NCBI GenBank assembly: GCA_009746045.1
Contig: RPFO01001280.1
Coordinates: 1 to 31,696 of the forward strand
Source: Mesostigma viride
Taxonomy: Eukaryota > Streptophyta > Mesostigmatophyceae > Mesostigmatales > Mesostigmataceae
Direction: 5' to 3'
DNA length: 31,696 nucleotides
The notes under the pieces are model-generated. The model was not told where the DNA came from. It saw only the letters and a program-made list of their open reading frames with translations, and made no database searches. A program made the translations under genes and the position numbers. Position 1 is the first letter of the stretch. Every line of letters begins with the position of its first letter. Below, piece by piece: positions 11,681 to 19,577 of the stretch.

Positions 11681-13019
11681 ATGAGACTCCCCCGCATTAA
11701 GAATCGCCGGGCGTCCGGGACGTCCAGGATGTCCGAGGAGACGTCAAGGACGTCAGACGCGTCCGATTCGGGCATGGGGGATTTCGCGGCTCTCCCCCCG
11801 GACGTGCTGAACATGATCACGGAACGCGTCGCGGACCACGGGGTGGGCCACGCGTTGGCGCTCGCGTCCGTGTCCAAGTCCATGCACGCGGCCACGTGGC
11901 CCGCGCTGAGGGAGATGCTGTACACCCTCGACGAAGGGCCGCGCTCGGCCAGGTTCCCCGCGATCCACCGGTTGTGGGACCAGGACTTCTTCAAGGGGAA
12001 GAAGATCGTCCGCATCGTCGTGCGCGACAAGCGGCCCAACGACGCGACGTTCACCGTGCACCACGACGAGAGGTACGCGCGCCACGCGGGAGTCATGACC
12101 GTCACCTTGCATTGGGACCAGGTCGCCGGGTTCCTGTCTCGTCACCCGGGCATCGACGTCGTGCTCCTAGAAGGGGACATGTACAAGATCTACAACCACG
12201 TCTACATGCAAGAGCACGCCGTCGTCCTCGCGCTGCTTCACATCCGCAGGCACCTGGCGAGGTACCCGTGCGACCTGTTCTCGGTCTTGTTCGACAGGGT
12301 CGATCCCAACGTCGTCGCGCCTTGCCGGACGACGCGGACGTCCGACGAATTCGCTGAGACCGTCAGGGACCTCTTGGCCGCGAACGGGCACTCTTTCTGC
12401 GTCGAAGGCCCCCGATCGTTCCTGTTCGGAGAGGGCGTTAGTCACGGGTTCTACCTGAGTTCCGTCCTCTCGGTGGTGGCGAACGCCAAGAGGATCCGCC
12501 GGTGCTTCACGGGACGTCCGGATCGTCCGGCGGGTATTTGTCCACCGGGACGGATACGACGCTGCACTTCTACTGCGACGCCGCCAAGGTGTTCGCCGAA
12601 TCGGGCGTGGTGGTCGACCCGGCCGTCCCGATCGTACTGTACAGCACGAGCATGCGATGGAACCTCCACTTGTCCGACCTGCCCACTCGCTCCCCCGTGC
12701 TCGTCGTGGGTGACATCAGCGTGCACCTGTCACAGGGCGTGGTGCACGCCTTGGACGACCACGGGAAGACGCCTCGCTTCCAGATCGTGGGAGCGGGAGG
12801 TGGCGAGACCCCGGTGTCTCTCCAACGCGCATCGTAGAATGGGACGCGACATGTGATGTCAGTGTGGCGCGGGACGCCGCGTGGGTGGTGACGAAGGCGT
12901 CGTGGGACGCCGACGAGACGGCCAAGGAACTCCGGAGAAGGATCCTTCGTGTTTGTACGCGGCACGTGTCGCGCGACGTGACCGTTCATCCTACCTATCT
13001 GATACATGACACGACCTAG
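11681..13019 (+). CDS. F-box-like protein
   Basis: About 446 residues after two missing bases are restored, one at a GGG run near 12510 and one at CCCC near 12812. Without the second shift the frame stops at 12837, but the next frame stays coding (RILRVCTRHVSRDVTVHP) up to the TAG at 13017-13019. Residues about 34-75 (LPPDVLNMITERV, then LASVSKSMHAATWPALRE) match the F-box pattern that docks to Skp1 in SCF ubiquitin ligases. The rest holds no ankyrin or leucine-rich repeats that I can see, but has beta-strand-like blocks. An inferred role is to direct host ubiquitination, like the U-box gene at the left end. The first ATG is used; a second one 16 codons in (MSEETSRTSDASD) is possible. Confidence 0.6.
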
Positions 13020-13024
13020 CTAGG
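13015..13024. terminator. CCTAGCTAGG palindrome at stop codon
   Basis: A perfect 10-base palindrome spans the inferred stop codon of the F-box gene. The same CTAGCTAG core occurs once more in the window, in the spacer at 20070-20077. A role in RNA 3' end formation is possible but unproven. Confidence 0.25.
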
Positions 13025-13062
13025 CAAAGACTCGTACGTTGTTTTTATAATGTCGTTATTCG

Positions 13063-13101
13063 TTATTCATAATAAATCGCCATTCGCTCATTTATAAATG
13101 A
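13063..13101. terminator. AT-rich palindromes between convergent genes
   Basis: Two inverted repeats lie between the F-box gene and the convergent gene ending at 13088: TTATT-CAT-AATAA (13063-13075), followed by an AATAAA, and the perfect 14-base palindrome TCATTTATAAATGA (13088-13101), which contains the minus-strand stop codon. The surrounding 60 bases are far more AT-rich than the coding DNA. This matches the shared 3' hairpins at 1517 and 19578. Confidence 0.45.
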
Positions 13102-13876
13102 AGTCGTAAGGGACGTTGAGAATGTTGGTGGAGAACTTGATTTCGGGCTGACATATCGCGAGTTTGTCCTCCCAACTAGCGGACGGACTCGCGACGAACG
13201 TGGTCGTGTCCGAATCGATCAGGACCGCCTCCGACGATTCGTCGCGCGCGAGGTCGACGCGAGACGTGTCTCGCAACACGCTCTCCGCCGTGGGGATGGC
13301 CGTCGACCGCAGGGCGAAGAAAGTCCCGATGAGGTAGAGGGCCGTGTTCGGGACGGACGGTTGCGGTCTCTTCCCCGTCACGGCCTTGAAATGCTTGGTG
13401 TATCTCACTTGCGGCGGAGTGCCGCTGAAGGCCGTCGACAGGACCGGTCCGTTCGCGTAGTCCGTGGACGTCTGGAAGTTCACCTGGGCGATGTCGGTGG
13501 AGTCGTAATCGATCTGCACGCGGACCTCGTGCGGCCGCCCCGCGGGGCACCACACGTGCAGGTCGATCGCGACTCGATCGTCGTCTAGGGGAGGTCGCGG
13601 CGAAAAAAATACGATGGGGCGGGGGAACGGGATCTTGGTGAAGTAATCCACGGACAGTTTGCGGCGGGTGTGGATGGGCGAGAACGCGAAGGACGGCCAC
13701 GAGGAGTAGGGCGGGTCGTAGAGGACGGCGGCGGTCGGGTCGCCGCCTTCGACGAGTCGGACGAAATCCGCGCGCATGGACGTCAGCAGGCCCGTCTTAT
13801 CGTCGGACGTCAGCGCGGCGTCGGAGGGAGAACCGGACAACAGCACAGAGTCCGCGACCGGGTTCATGATCTTCAT
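13088..13876 (-). CDS. Unknown protein, possibly a virion component
   Basis: A 262-residue protein in one unbroken frame from ATG at 13876 to a TGA inside a palindrome. I do not recognise it. The visible parts are an N-terminal helical third (DDKTGLLTSMRADFVRLVEGG), an aromatic, proline-rich middle (YDPPYSSWPSFAFSP, FPRPIVFFSPRPPLDDD) and a beta-rich second half with VRVQIDYDSTDIAQVNF. There is no membrane segment or signal peptide, and the two cysteines are not arranged as a metal site. Base use is like that of its neighbours. It lies 3' of the BRO-N-like gene on the same strand, 70 bases away. Confidence 0.6.
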   Translation of the reverse strand: MKIMNPVADSVLLSGSPSDAALTSDDKTGLLTSMRADFVRLVEGGDPTAAVLYDPPYSSWPSFAFSPIHTRRKLSVDYFTKIPFPRPIVFFSPRPPLDDDRVAIDLHVWCPAGRPHEVRVQIDYDSTDIAQVNFQTSTDYANGPVLSTAFSGTPPQVRYTKHFKAVTGKRPQPSVPNTALYLIGTFFALRSTAIPTAESVLRDTSRVDLARDESSEAVLIDSDTTTFVASPSASWEDKLAICQPEIKFSTNILNVPYDFIYK

Positions 13877-13946
13877 GTGGAGAAAACTACTTGCATGCAG
13901 TCTTGTTTGGAAATGTCTACCTCGAACTATTTCGGTATGTTTCGGC

Positions 13947-14824
13947 TTACGCCCTCAGCCTCTTGGCGGCCGGTGCGCACCCGATCGCCGCGCGGTCGTG
14001 GGCGCGGTTGGCCTCCATGACCTGCTCGTTCGCGATCCGCACCTTCTTGTCCACCGGCTGGAGAGCCATCGCGTGCAGTCCGCAGTTGGAGGAGAGAATG
14101 GCGAAATGTTTTTCCGTTTCCTGAATCGATCGGATCGGGTCGGCGCCGTTGCGCACCTGTGTCTCGTGCACGGAGTTCATGAACGCGACTCCCATGCTCA
14201 TGGGGGGAGGAAGATGTTTCTCGTGCCCTCACCCTTCTTCAGCCCGTGGTGAGCGCGGTACTGCCCCGTGTTCATCCCCGTTATGGCGCGGTTGACGCTG
14301 TTGTTCACGATGGCGCACGTCCGCCCCATATCCTCCTTGGGAGTGACCGCCGCGATGGCGGCCATGTGCGATTTGGTCGTCTCGCATGACTTGATGCGAG
14401 GGTGTTCCTTGACGGCGACGATTCCGTTCTCCGCGTCCTTGGCATCGGCGCGGGCGTTGATGTCGTCGGCCAACGACCGGTCCGCGTCCAGGTACCTCTC
14501 ATTGAGGATTGAAAGCCTGTCACGGAATTGGGCCGCGATCCTGCCGGGGAGCAGCATAAGGATCTTGGACAAGCCCTTCCGATCCGTAACTGGGGTGTTT
14601 CGCTGCCCCGAACCGGGGAATTTGCGGTTGTCGGTGGCACCGACAAGCTCGGGGTTGGCTTTCTGGACTGCGGACCATGCATCCCGCGGGTTCTTAAAGC
14701 CGATGCATGCCAATACATCAAAAACGGATATTTTGCTGTCTTCCGTCACGCGGATCTTGCCCTTGAATACAGGGTCGTCATCGGCCCCGTCTGCCGGGGT
14801 GAGGTATCGAACGACAAGAGACAT
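13947..14824 (-). CDS. BRO-N/KilA-type DNA-binding protein
   Basis: About 292 residues. The frame from ATG 14824 breaks at a run of six G (14202-14207) and continues in the frame ending at 13947; one missing base joins them. Residues 10-115 carry the pattern KISVFDVLACIGFKNPRDAW, then KFPGSGQRNTPVTDRKGL, then KILMLLPGRIAAQFR and RYLDADRSLADDI. This is the layout of BRO-N-like domains widespread in large DNA viruses and phages, which bind DNA or regulate transcription. The C-terminal half is helical (SIQETEKHFAILSSNCG). A truncated second copy lies next to it at 15022-15360. The exact subfamily is not certain. Confidence 0.65.
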
Positions 14825-15004
14825 GGTTGATAGCTAACCTGCCTAGACAGGTTCGGTGTCCGATCGGACTTTAGGACGTGCTTAGTGTCTCGTGGTCTGC
14901 GAGCGCCCGTCGTCGGTGCGTCGGTGAGCATGCCCGTTCGATAGATCAATCCGATATTTATGCGGTCAAACAGGCCGCACCGTGACACGGGACCGTCCGA
15001 TCGA
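14528..15004 (-). repeat. Tandem duplication, copy A (BRO N-part plus upstream region)
   Basis: This segment matches 15067-15554 over nearly its full length: the first 100 codons of the BRO-N-like gene and about 180 bases upstream. The outer end is the identical stretch CGTGACACGGGACCGTCCGA at 14981-15000 and 15531-15550. Both copies have an AT-rich element upstream (ATAAATATC, about 130 bases from the start). Copy A also has hairpins AACCTG/CAGGTT (14836-14853) and GTCCGATCGGAC (14858-14869). Within the coding part the copies look roughly 80% identical by eye. Confidence 0.7.
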
Positions 15005-15021
15005 CACGTTCGGACTACCAG

Positions 15022-15360
15022 TCAGCGCCCGGACGGAAAAATTGATGAAAACTTAATGCGGAAACGGGCCGCAATTTTGCCGGGGAGCAGCATAAGGATC
15101 TTGGACAGACCCTTCCGATCCATGACTGGTGTGCCTCGCTGCCTGGTACAGGGGAATTCGAAGGTGTCGCTGGCATCGACAAGCTCGGGATTAGCTTTCA
15201 AGAGCTTTGACCACGCATCCCGCGGATTCTTAAAACCGATGCATGCCAATACGTCAAAAATGGAAATTCTGCCATCATCCGTCACGCGAATCTTGCCCTT
15301 GAAGCCCGGGTCATCTTCCGCCCCGTCGACCGGGGTCAAGTAGCGGACAACACTCGACAT
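15022..15360 (-). pseudogene. Truncated tandem copy of the BRO-N-like gene
   Basis: A 112-residue frame that copies the first 100 residues or so of the neighbouring BRO-N-like protein (shared blocks FDVLACIGFKNPRDAW and DRKGLSKILMLLPGKIAA), then leaves the match at FRIKFSS and stops. It keeps an ATG and its own duplicated upstream region, so it may still be expressed as a free N-terminal domain. The cut is a true loss of homology, not a one-base frame break, because the DNA downstream no longer matches. It could act as a competitor for the full-length protein's binding sites; that is a guess. Confidence 0.65.
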
Positions 15361-15554
15361 CGTTGATAGTTGTGAGAAACGACTGGGATATCCGGACAGG
15401 TTTGGTGTCCTCTTGGACTTTTGGACGTGGTTCGTGTCTCGTGGTCCGCGAGCGACTCGTCGACGATGTGTAAAGGGGCACGCCCGTTTGATAGTTCGGT
15501 TTGGTATTTAGGCGGTCGAACGGGCCGCGTCGTGACACGGGACCGTCCGATCGA
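15067..15554 (-). repeat. Tandem duplication, copy B
   Basis: Second copy of the segment at 14528-15004, in the same orientation. It covers the N-terminal part of the truncated BRO-N-like gene and its upstream spacer. The stem GTCC...GGAC in the upstream part is kept in both copies although the bases between differ, which hints at selection for a hairpin. Confidence 0.65.
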
Positions 15555-15569
15555 AAACGTTTGATTGAA

Positions 15570-15943
15570 CTACCGCCGCGCGGCGAGACGGGCCGACCGC
15601 CGCGGGCCGACAGCGACCGCGGGGCCGTCGAAGCGGGTGCCGGCGTCTTCTTCCTCGCAGGCTTCCTCGTCCTCGTCTTCGTGCCGGATTTGGACTTGGA
15701 CCGAGCGATCGGGTTGCCGCTCGCCTTCCGTCTCGACCGATACGCGGCGTCCCGGCGGGCCTTCGCCTCCTTCACTCTCGCGAAATATCTCTCCACCACC
15801 TCCCTGGCGATGGCTTCCACGCCGTACCTGCGCACCTGACTCAACTCCATGCACTCGGCGACGGACCCCTGCCTCCTGTTCGCGGGCTTCTTGCCCATAC
15901 CGCAGTACACTTCGCTCCTCGTCTTGCTCCTGGTCTTCGCCAT
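15570..15943 (-). CDS. Small basic conserved virus protein (Q-V-R-R-Y-G)
   Basis: About 124 residues from ATG 15943. The N-terminal part has VYCGMGKKPANRRQGSV, then AECMELSQVRRYGVEAI. I recall this pattern (Gly-rich turn, then E-C-x5-Q-V-R-x-Y-G) from small proteins of many nucleocytoviruses. The second half is Lys/Arg/Ser-rich. The starting frame runs on to 15311, over the upstream region of the next gene, but one missing base near 15650 moves it to a frame that ends in RRSARLAARR and a stop at 15570, which gives a length divisible by three and a typical basic tail; I prefer that end. Function unknown; nucleic-acid or chromatin binding is plausible from charge. Confidence 0.6.
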
Positions 15944-15970
15944 CCTGGTATCTACGAGCGACACGCCGCG

Positions 15971-15978
15971 TTATACCT
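15971..15978 (-). promoter_or_regulatory. TATA-like element
   Basis: AGGTATAA on the minus strand, about 28 bases upstream of the ATG at 15943, at the edge of an AT-rich spacer (15980-16080). Inferred promoter element. Confidence 0.35.
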
Positions 15979-16032
15979 GACCGATAGATATTATTGCATA
16001 TTGCATTTGTGCATTGGACACGAGAGACACGG

Positions 16033-16049
16033 AATGATTCGAATTCATT
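16033..16049. terminator. AT-rich imperfect palindrome downstream of DUF5871-like gene
   Basis: AATGATTCGAATTCATT, a near-perfect palindrome, lies about 90 bases past the stop of the minus-strand gene ending at 16138. The whole spacer 15980-16080 is AT-rich. A 3' end signal is inferred by analogy with the other hairpins here. Confidence 0.3.
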
Positions 16050-16137
16050 TTCATTACAATGTACAAATTATGATTACGAATTGCATGCGACACTGTCCCG
16101 CGTGCTGGGCCATTAGGGTCAGCGGTCCCGGACCGTC

Positions 16138-16854
16138 TCACTGAGGTCCGCTGACGTCCTCGTCGCGGTTCTCCTCCTCCTCCTCCGGCTCCTTGAGCGG
16201 CCGCTCGAGGAAGTTGTACCCGTCGCTCAGACGGTTATTCGAAAAGAACTGCACGGACTTGACCACGGGCGTGCAGCCGAAGTTCTTGTCCATGAACCAC
16301 ATGCGCGTGACCTCGAAGATGACCTGCACCTCGCACCCCTTGGGCACGTCGAAGCCGGTCGCGGGGGTCTTGTTCTCGTCGAAGAACGCGCACTCGAACT
16401 TGTTGTTGCGGAAGGGGACCGAGCACTTGAACGTGGGGGGTACCCCTGCTCGGGCTTGGTCGTGGGCTTGATGGCGGACGTGTAGAACGCGTCGATCAGG
16501 TCCCTGGTCATTTTCTTGTTGAACCACGCCTGGCTCTTGTCGTGGGACATCTCCTTGTTCTTCTCGTCGAACCGCGACCACGCGGCGTAAAACTTTTCGT
16601 TGTCGGTCCCTTGACGGTGTAGTCGTCGAAGGACAGCTGCAGGGTGTACTTGGGCGGCTGGTTCTTGCCCTCGAAGCAGCTGATGCCGAAGGGCGCGCGC
16701 ATGCGCGGGTCTGGATGTGCATGCGCCCGTTGGGGCTCCTGCCGTCCTTGTCGTAGTTGATGTACACGGAGAGACCCCCCGAGGCCGTGCGCTTGGGGAC
16801 GTTGTACACGACCTTGGAGGCGTCGAAGTCGTCGAAGAAGACGATGCTAGACAT
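16138..16854 (-). CDS. DUF5871-like nucleocytovirus protein
   Basis: About 239 residues once three missing bases are allowed: at a CCC run near 16710 (coding strand), at GGG near 16610 and at a run of six near 16437. The three frames then join as SVYINYDKDGRSPNGRMHIQ, MRAPFGISCFEGKNQPPKY, then FYAAWSRFDEKNKEMSHDK, then FKCSVPFRNNKFECAFFDE. The beta-rich body with the ending VTRMWFMDKNFGCTPVVKS resembles a protein family found in many large DNA viruses (I recall it as DUF5871; not searched). I suspect a link to single-strand DNA binding from fold-like features only. The last 20 residues are Glu-rich, a tail also common in DNA-binding proteins of viruses. The start ATG at 16854 is the first in frame. 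Confidence 0.6.
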   Translation of the reverse strand: MSSIVFFDDFDASKVVYNVPKRTASGGLSVYINYDKDGRSPNGRMHIQTRACARPSASAASRARTSRPSTPCSCPSTTTPSRDRQRKVLRRVVAVRREEQGDVPRQEPGVVQQENDQGPDRRVLHVRHQAHDQARAGVPPTFKCSVPFRNNKFECAFFDENKTPATGFDVPKGCEVQVIFEVTRMWFMDKNFGCTPVVKSVQFFSNNRLSDGYNFLERPLKEPEEEEENRDEDVSGPQ

Positions 16855-17206
16855 TTCGGATGTCCTTTGGTCCGGATCGGGTGCGCGAAGGCGAGATGGG
16901 TGTCCGGTGCGTTCGGAGTTCCTCCGATTCCTTGTGGACAGACGGATCGTCCGAGGGTGCTTGGGTTTAGGGCGCCAGAAGCTGAGGAACCGCTGAGGGG
17001 TAGACCGCGGCGGGGACCGCTACTAGAGCAGCCGCTACCGGACCCGGTAAGAGCTGCCTTAAGCTCAACCCTCCGAAAGCAGCTCCGTCTACGCTACTAG
17101 AGCTCTAGACCCCGGCCGTAGAGTTCCCTAGACCGGTTCCGCTGAGGAATGCGAATCTAAGGACGGGGGGGACGCGACGCCGCAAGCGCACAGGAGGACG
17201 GACTGC
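16855..17206. other. Gene-free spacer with repeats and inverted repeats
   Basis: No convincing gene on either strand for 352 bases. The part 16981-17150 holds the 11-base direct repeat GCTACTAGAGC (17019-17029 and 17093-17103), three copies of GCTGAGG (16981, 16992 and 17141), the hairpin TACCG-gacc-CGGTA (17036-17049) and the palindrome TAGAGCTCTA around 17099-17108. CTAG is common here and rare elsewhere in the window. It could be an RNA gene, a regulatory region or an origin-like element; I cannot tell which. It does not fold as a tRNA. Confidence 0.4.
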
Positions 17207-17692
17207 GTGTCCGACACGCGACCCGACTACCTGGTCGTGGCCAGGGCCGTCCGAGAGACGATGGGCGCGTCCATCACCCGGCTTTATTGCGAAGGAGACG
17301 GGCTCAAGCGAGTATATCAGGCGTGGAGCCACCACAAGATGTGCCGAAACGTCGACCGCGAACACGTGAGCAACAACGTGTGGTTCGAGATCACGTGTCG
17401 CGGCGTTTCCCAGCGGTGCCACGACGACGATTGCAAGGGGTACGCGTCCCCGCCCGTCCCCTTGCCCCCCGCCTACTACCGCCGCCTGTTCGTGTCGCCC
17501 GCAGGCGCGGACACGTCCGCCCCCCCTCCTACGCCCGCGCCTGCGCCTGCTCCTGCGACCGCGGGAAAAACCGCTTCCTCCACGACAGCGTCGTCAAGGG
17601 TGCTGGCCGGTCTCCTTCTCGCGAAAGTGGGATATGACCCGTCCAAAATCGTGTACGGTCGCTCGTGGAAAGGGAAGAAGTCAGGAAAGTAG
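17207..17692 (+). CDS. Stand-alone UL52/PrimPol-type zinc-knuckle protein
   Basis: About 161 residues from a GTG at 17207; the frame is open back to 17132 without an ATG, so the true start is uncertain and a missing base upstream is possible. Residues 26-80 match the C-terminal zinc knuckle of herpesvirus UL52 and cellular PrimPol primases: C46, H53, C71 and C76, as CRNVDREH (C-x6-H) and CHDDDC (C-x4-C), with SNNVWFEI between. In those primases the knuckle helps start primers and binds template. Here the polymerase domain is absent; the C-terminal half is a Pro/Ala linker followed by a basic end (SKIVYGRSWKGKK). It probably works with a primase encoded elsewhere. It converges on the capping-like gene. 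Confidence 0.65.
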   Translation: MSDTRPDYLVVARAVRETMGASITRLYCEGDGLKRVYQAWSHHKMCRNVDREHVSNNVWFEITCRGVSQRCHDDDCKGYASPPVPLPPAYYRRLFVSPAGADTSAPPPTPAPAPAPATAGKTASSTTASSRVLAGLLLAKVGYDPSKIVYGRSWKGKKSGK

Positions 17693-18431
17693 GCTGCGTC
17701 GAGAATTCGGCGCCCATCTGCACGGTCATCGTAGGTTGGTTCATCAGCGCCACGATGTTTTGGCCGTGTGCGTAGTCGGGCCTTGCCCTTGAATTGTCCG
17801 GAATAAAGAGAACGTTCGGCCCCTTGAGATGCTCGGCCACCGCGACCGAATTGCTCTCCACCACGACTTGGCATTGTAGAGTCATCTCGTTATACAGGTT
17901 CGTGCACGGTTTCGGAAAATGCATCCCCGCGACCTCGCGAGCCGCGCGTAGACGTTCCGCATAGGGCCGACCGATCAAGCACCGCCGCACGGACGCGAGA
18001 CAATCGAACGCGCGGAACGCGGTCCGGACCCCTTGGCGCACGCACACGCCTTCGAGCACCGTGCCTTTGAACACCTTCGTCTTGAACGGGGGCATGCGCA
18101 CGATCTGGACGGTCCCGTCCCAATGCACGAGCGCGCACACGGTCCGCCCCCCGCGCACTCGCACCAGCGCCAAGAGACAGTGCGTGCCCGGGCCGTAGTC
18201 GCACGCCAGGTACGGCGCCGACCCGATCTCGTTCACGAGGCCGCGCACGTTGTACGTCTTGACGATCATCTGGCGCGGCGTCGACCCCGTGCGACACAGA
18301 CCGGAAACGGCGAGCGTCACGTCGCATTTCTCGCGCGGGGACGCGATCCGCGTCATCCACGTCCAGACGGGGCGCGACGCCGGTCGGGATTCGTTCATTC
18401 CGACAGGGCGAGTTTCTCTCGTATCAAGCAT
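17529..18431 (-). CDS. Degenerate mRNA-capping-enzyme-like protein
   Basis: About 300 residues from ATG 18431; the frame extends to a GTG at 18539, and another ATG lies at 18398. The order of motifs is that of the guanylyltransferase (covalent nucleotidyltransferase) fold: APYLACDYGPGTHCLLA at residue 73 on where motif I (KxDG) should be, FKGTVLEGVCV (motif III) at about 121, FRAFDCL (IIIa) at about 139, and a C-terminal VLFIPDNSRARPDYAHG like motif IV/V. The catalytic motif I lysine is not there: the site reads CDYGPG. I infer a catalytically dead or divergent capping-like protein. The last 50 codons or so overlap the convergent gene and may be shifted by missing bases; the true stop may lie near 17680. 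Confidence 0.5.
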   Translation of the reverse strand: MLDTRETRPVGMNESRPASRPVWTWMTRIASPREKCDVTLAVSGLCRTGSTPRQMIVKTYNVRGLVNEIGSAPYLACDYGPGTHCLLALVRVRGGRTVCALVHWDGTVQIVRMPPFKTKVFKGTVLEGVCVRQGVRTAFRAFDCLASVRRCLIGRPYAERLRAAREVAGMHFPKPCTNLYNEMTLQCQVVVESNSVAVAEHLKGPNVLFIPDNSRARPDYAHGQNIVALMNQPTMTVQMGAEFSTQPTFLTSSLSTSDRTRFWTGHIPLSREGDRPAPLTTLSWRKRFFPRSQEQAQARA

Positions 18432-18470
18432 AGAATCTTTCGATGCCGTTTTCGGCGCGCCGCCGAACGC

Positions 18471-18477
18471 ATAAAGG
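18471..18477 (+). promoter_or_regulatory. TATA-like element (ATAAAGG)
   Basis: An AT-rich island in GC-rich DNA, about 70 bases upstream of the ATG at 18545, between divergent genes. Inferred from position. Confidence 0.3.
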
Positions 18478-18544
18478 CGCGCCGACCCACCCCGAACCGT
18501 GACGAACGCGCCTTCGCACCCGTGAAACGATCGAGACACTCTCC

Positions 18545-19156
18545 ATGTCCTCGTCGGACGCCCGGGACATCCGGGACGCCCGGGACGCGACGATGTCCGG
18601 ACGCCCGCCCCAAGCCATGCGTCTGCTCGAGCGGTCGCTCCAGCGGTTTTATAGGGACGATCGCAACTTCGACGTCCTGGAAAAGCTCACGCACCGCGAC
18701 GGACAGCGGGACAGCGACGTCCCGTCCCTTCGCGTGATCGAGTGGCTGGTCACGAACTACGCGCGCAACAAGGCCGTCGAGTACGAGCTGTCCGAGGAGA
18801 CCGCGCCCCTGAACCTGTACATGTCGTACCGGGAGCACCTCGACTTCTACTCGAAACGCATGTTCGACCCGTTCGCGCGTCGGAAGAAGACCGTGCTCGA
18901 GAACGGCGACAAGAAGATCGAGACAACACCCGGCCAGATGAACTTCTTCCGCTGGGCGATCACGAACGGCGTGGTCGACTACGCCATCCGGAACCAGGAC
19001 AGCATACGGAGAGACCTGCCCAAGTGCAAGTGCCGAAAGCAAGAGGGCGGCGGAGGCGGGAGGACCAAGAGGAGGTGCAAGTCCTCGGACCTGGCCGCCA
19101 TCATCAAGCCTCGCGTGAAACGGTTCAAGAAGAAGTTCGTCGTGCGTTTCAAATGA
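18545..19156 (+). CDS. Conserved nucleocytovirus protein (FDPFARR, GQMNFFRWAI)
   Basis: A 203-residue protein in one unbroken frame. The core pattern is SLRVIEWLVTNYARN, then LYMSYREHLDFYSKRMFDPFARR, then ETTPGQMNFFRWAITNGVVDY. I recall this combination from a protein shared by chlorovirus- and mimivirus-like groups, of unknown role. The C-terminal tail has CKC and a lysine/arginine-rich stretch with a Gly run (QEGGGGGRTKRR), which suggests nucleic-acid contact. ATG 18545 is the first of two; the second (MSGRPPQAMRLLERSL, residue 17) is also plausible because the first 16 residues are a low-complexity D-A-R repeat. It is divergent from the capping-like gene and followed by a small membrane protein. 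Confidence 0.65.
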   Translation: MSSSDARDIRDARDATMSGRPPQAMRLLERSLQRFYRDDRNFDVLEKLTHRDGQRDSDVPSLRVIEWLVTNYARNKAVEYELSEETAPLNLYMSYREHLDFYSKRMFDPFARRKKTVLENGDKKIETTPGQMNFFRWAITNGVVDYAIRNQDSIRRDLPKCKCRKQEGGGGGRTKRRCKSSDLAAIIKPRVKRFKKKFVVRFK

Positions 19157-19214
19157 TTCTGGGACGCGGTCGCTCGAATTATTCTTCTGCTCCGTACTCT
19201 GAAGAAGGCCCGGG

Positions 19215-19565
19215 ATGGACGCGGTGGTAAGCGCGTTCGCCTGGTTGTACGTCGCGGTGGTCGTGACGCCCCTCCGAGACCTTTTCATGAAAGGCCCGAA
19301 GTTCGGGGAGATGGGGTTCTGGATGGGGATGGAGGAGTCGGATATCTGCTCCGAGATGACGCGCACGTCATCCGACATATGGAGGGAGAACCCGTCCCGG
19401 TGCTCGGACGTGATCGCGTCGAGATTCGAGAGTCTGCACACGCTGGTGCGCGTGATGCTCGTGTGGTACCTCGGATACCTCGTATTGCGAGGGATCCTGC
19501 AACTGCTATGGAGACTGCCTAGTTTCCTGATGTACACTGCGTCCTCGTGGACGAAACGAAATTGA
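19215..19565 (+). CDS. Small membrane protein with two hydrophobic segments
   Basis: A 116-residue protein. Residues 4-20 and 78-99 are hydrophobic and long enough to span a membrane. Between them is a polar loop with GFWMGMEESDICSEMTR and two cysteines (C45 and C63), which could form a disulfide if the loop is outside the cytosol. I recall similar short I-C...W...C patterns in membrane proteins of large DNA viruses but cannot name a family. It may sit in the inner virion membrane. The gene ends at a shared AATAAA hairpin, facing another small membrane protein gene. Confidence 0.55.
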   Translation: MDAVVSAFAWLYVAVVVTPLRDLFMKGPKFGEMGFWMGMEESDICSEMTRTSSDIWRENPSRCSDVIASRFESLHTLVRVMLVWYLGYLVLRGILQLLWRLPSFLMYTASSWTKRN

Positions 19566-19577
19566 GTAGGATGATGG

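Noticed and set aside
15311-15570. C-terminal extension of the small basic protein into the BRO-copy upstream region
   Set aside because: This stretch is homologous to the upstream region at 14825-15004, so it is better explained as duplicated spacer; a missing base gives an earlier, typical end at 15570.
16981-17105. Minus-strand open stretch rich in Ala/Leu/Val/Pro
   Set aside because: No start codon or domain, and it overlaps the repeat-rich spacer; open frames of this length are common by chance in GC-rich DNA.
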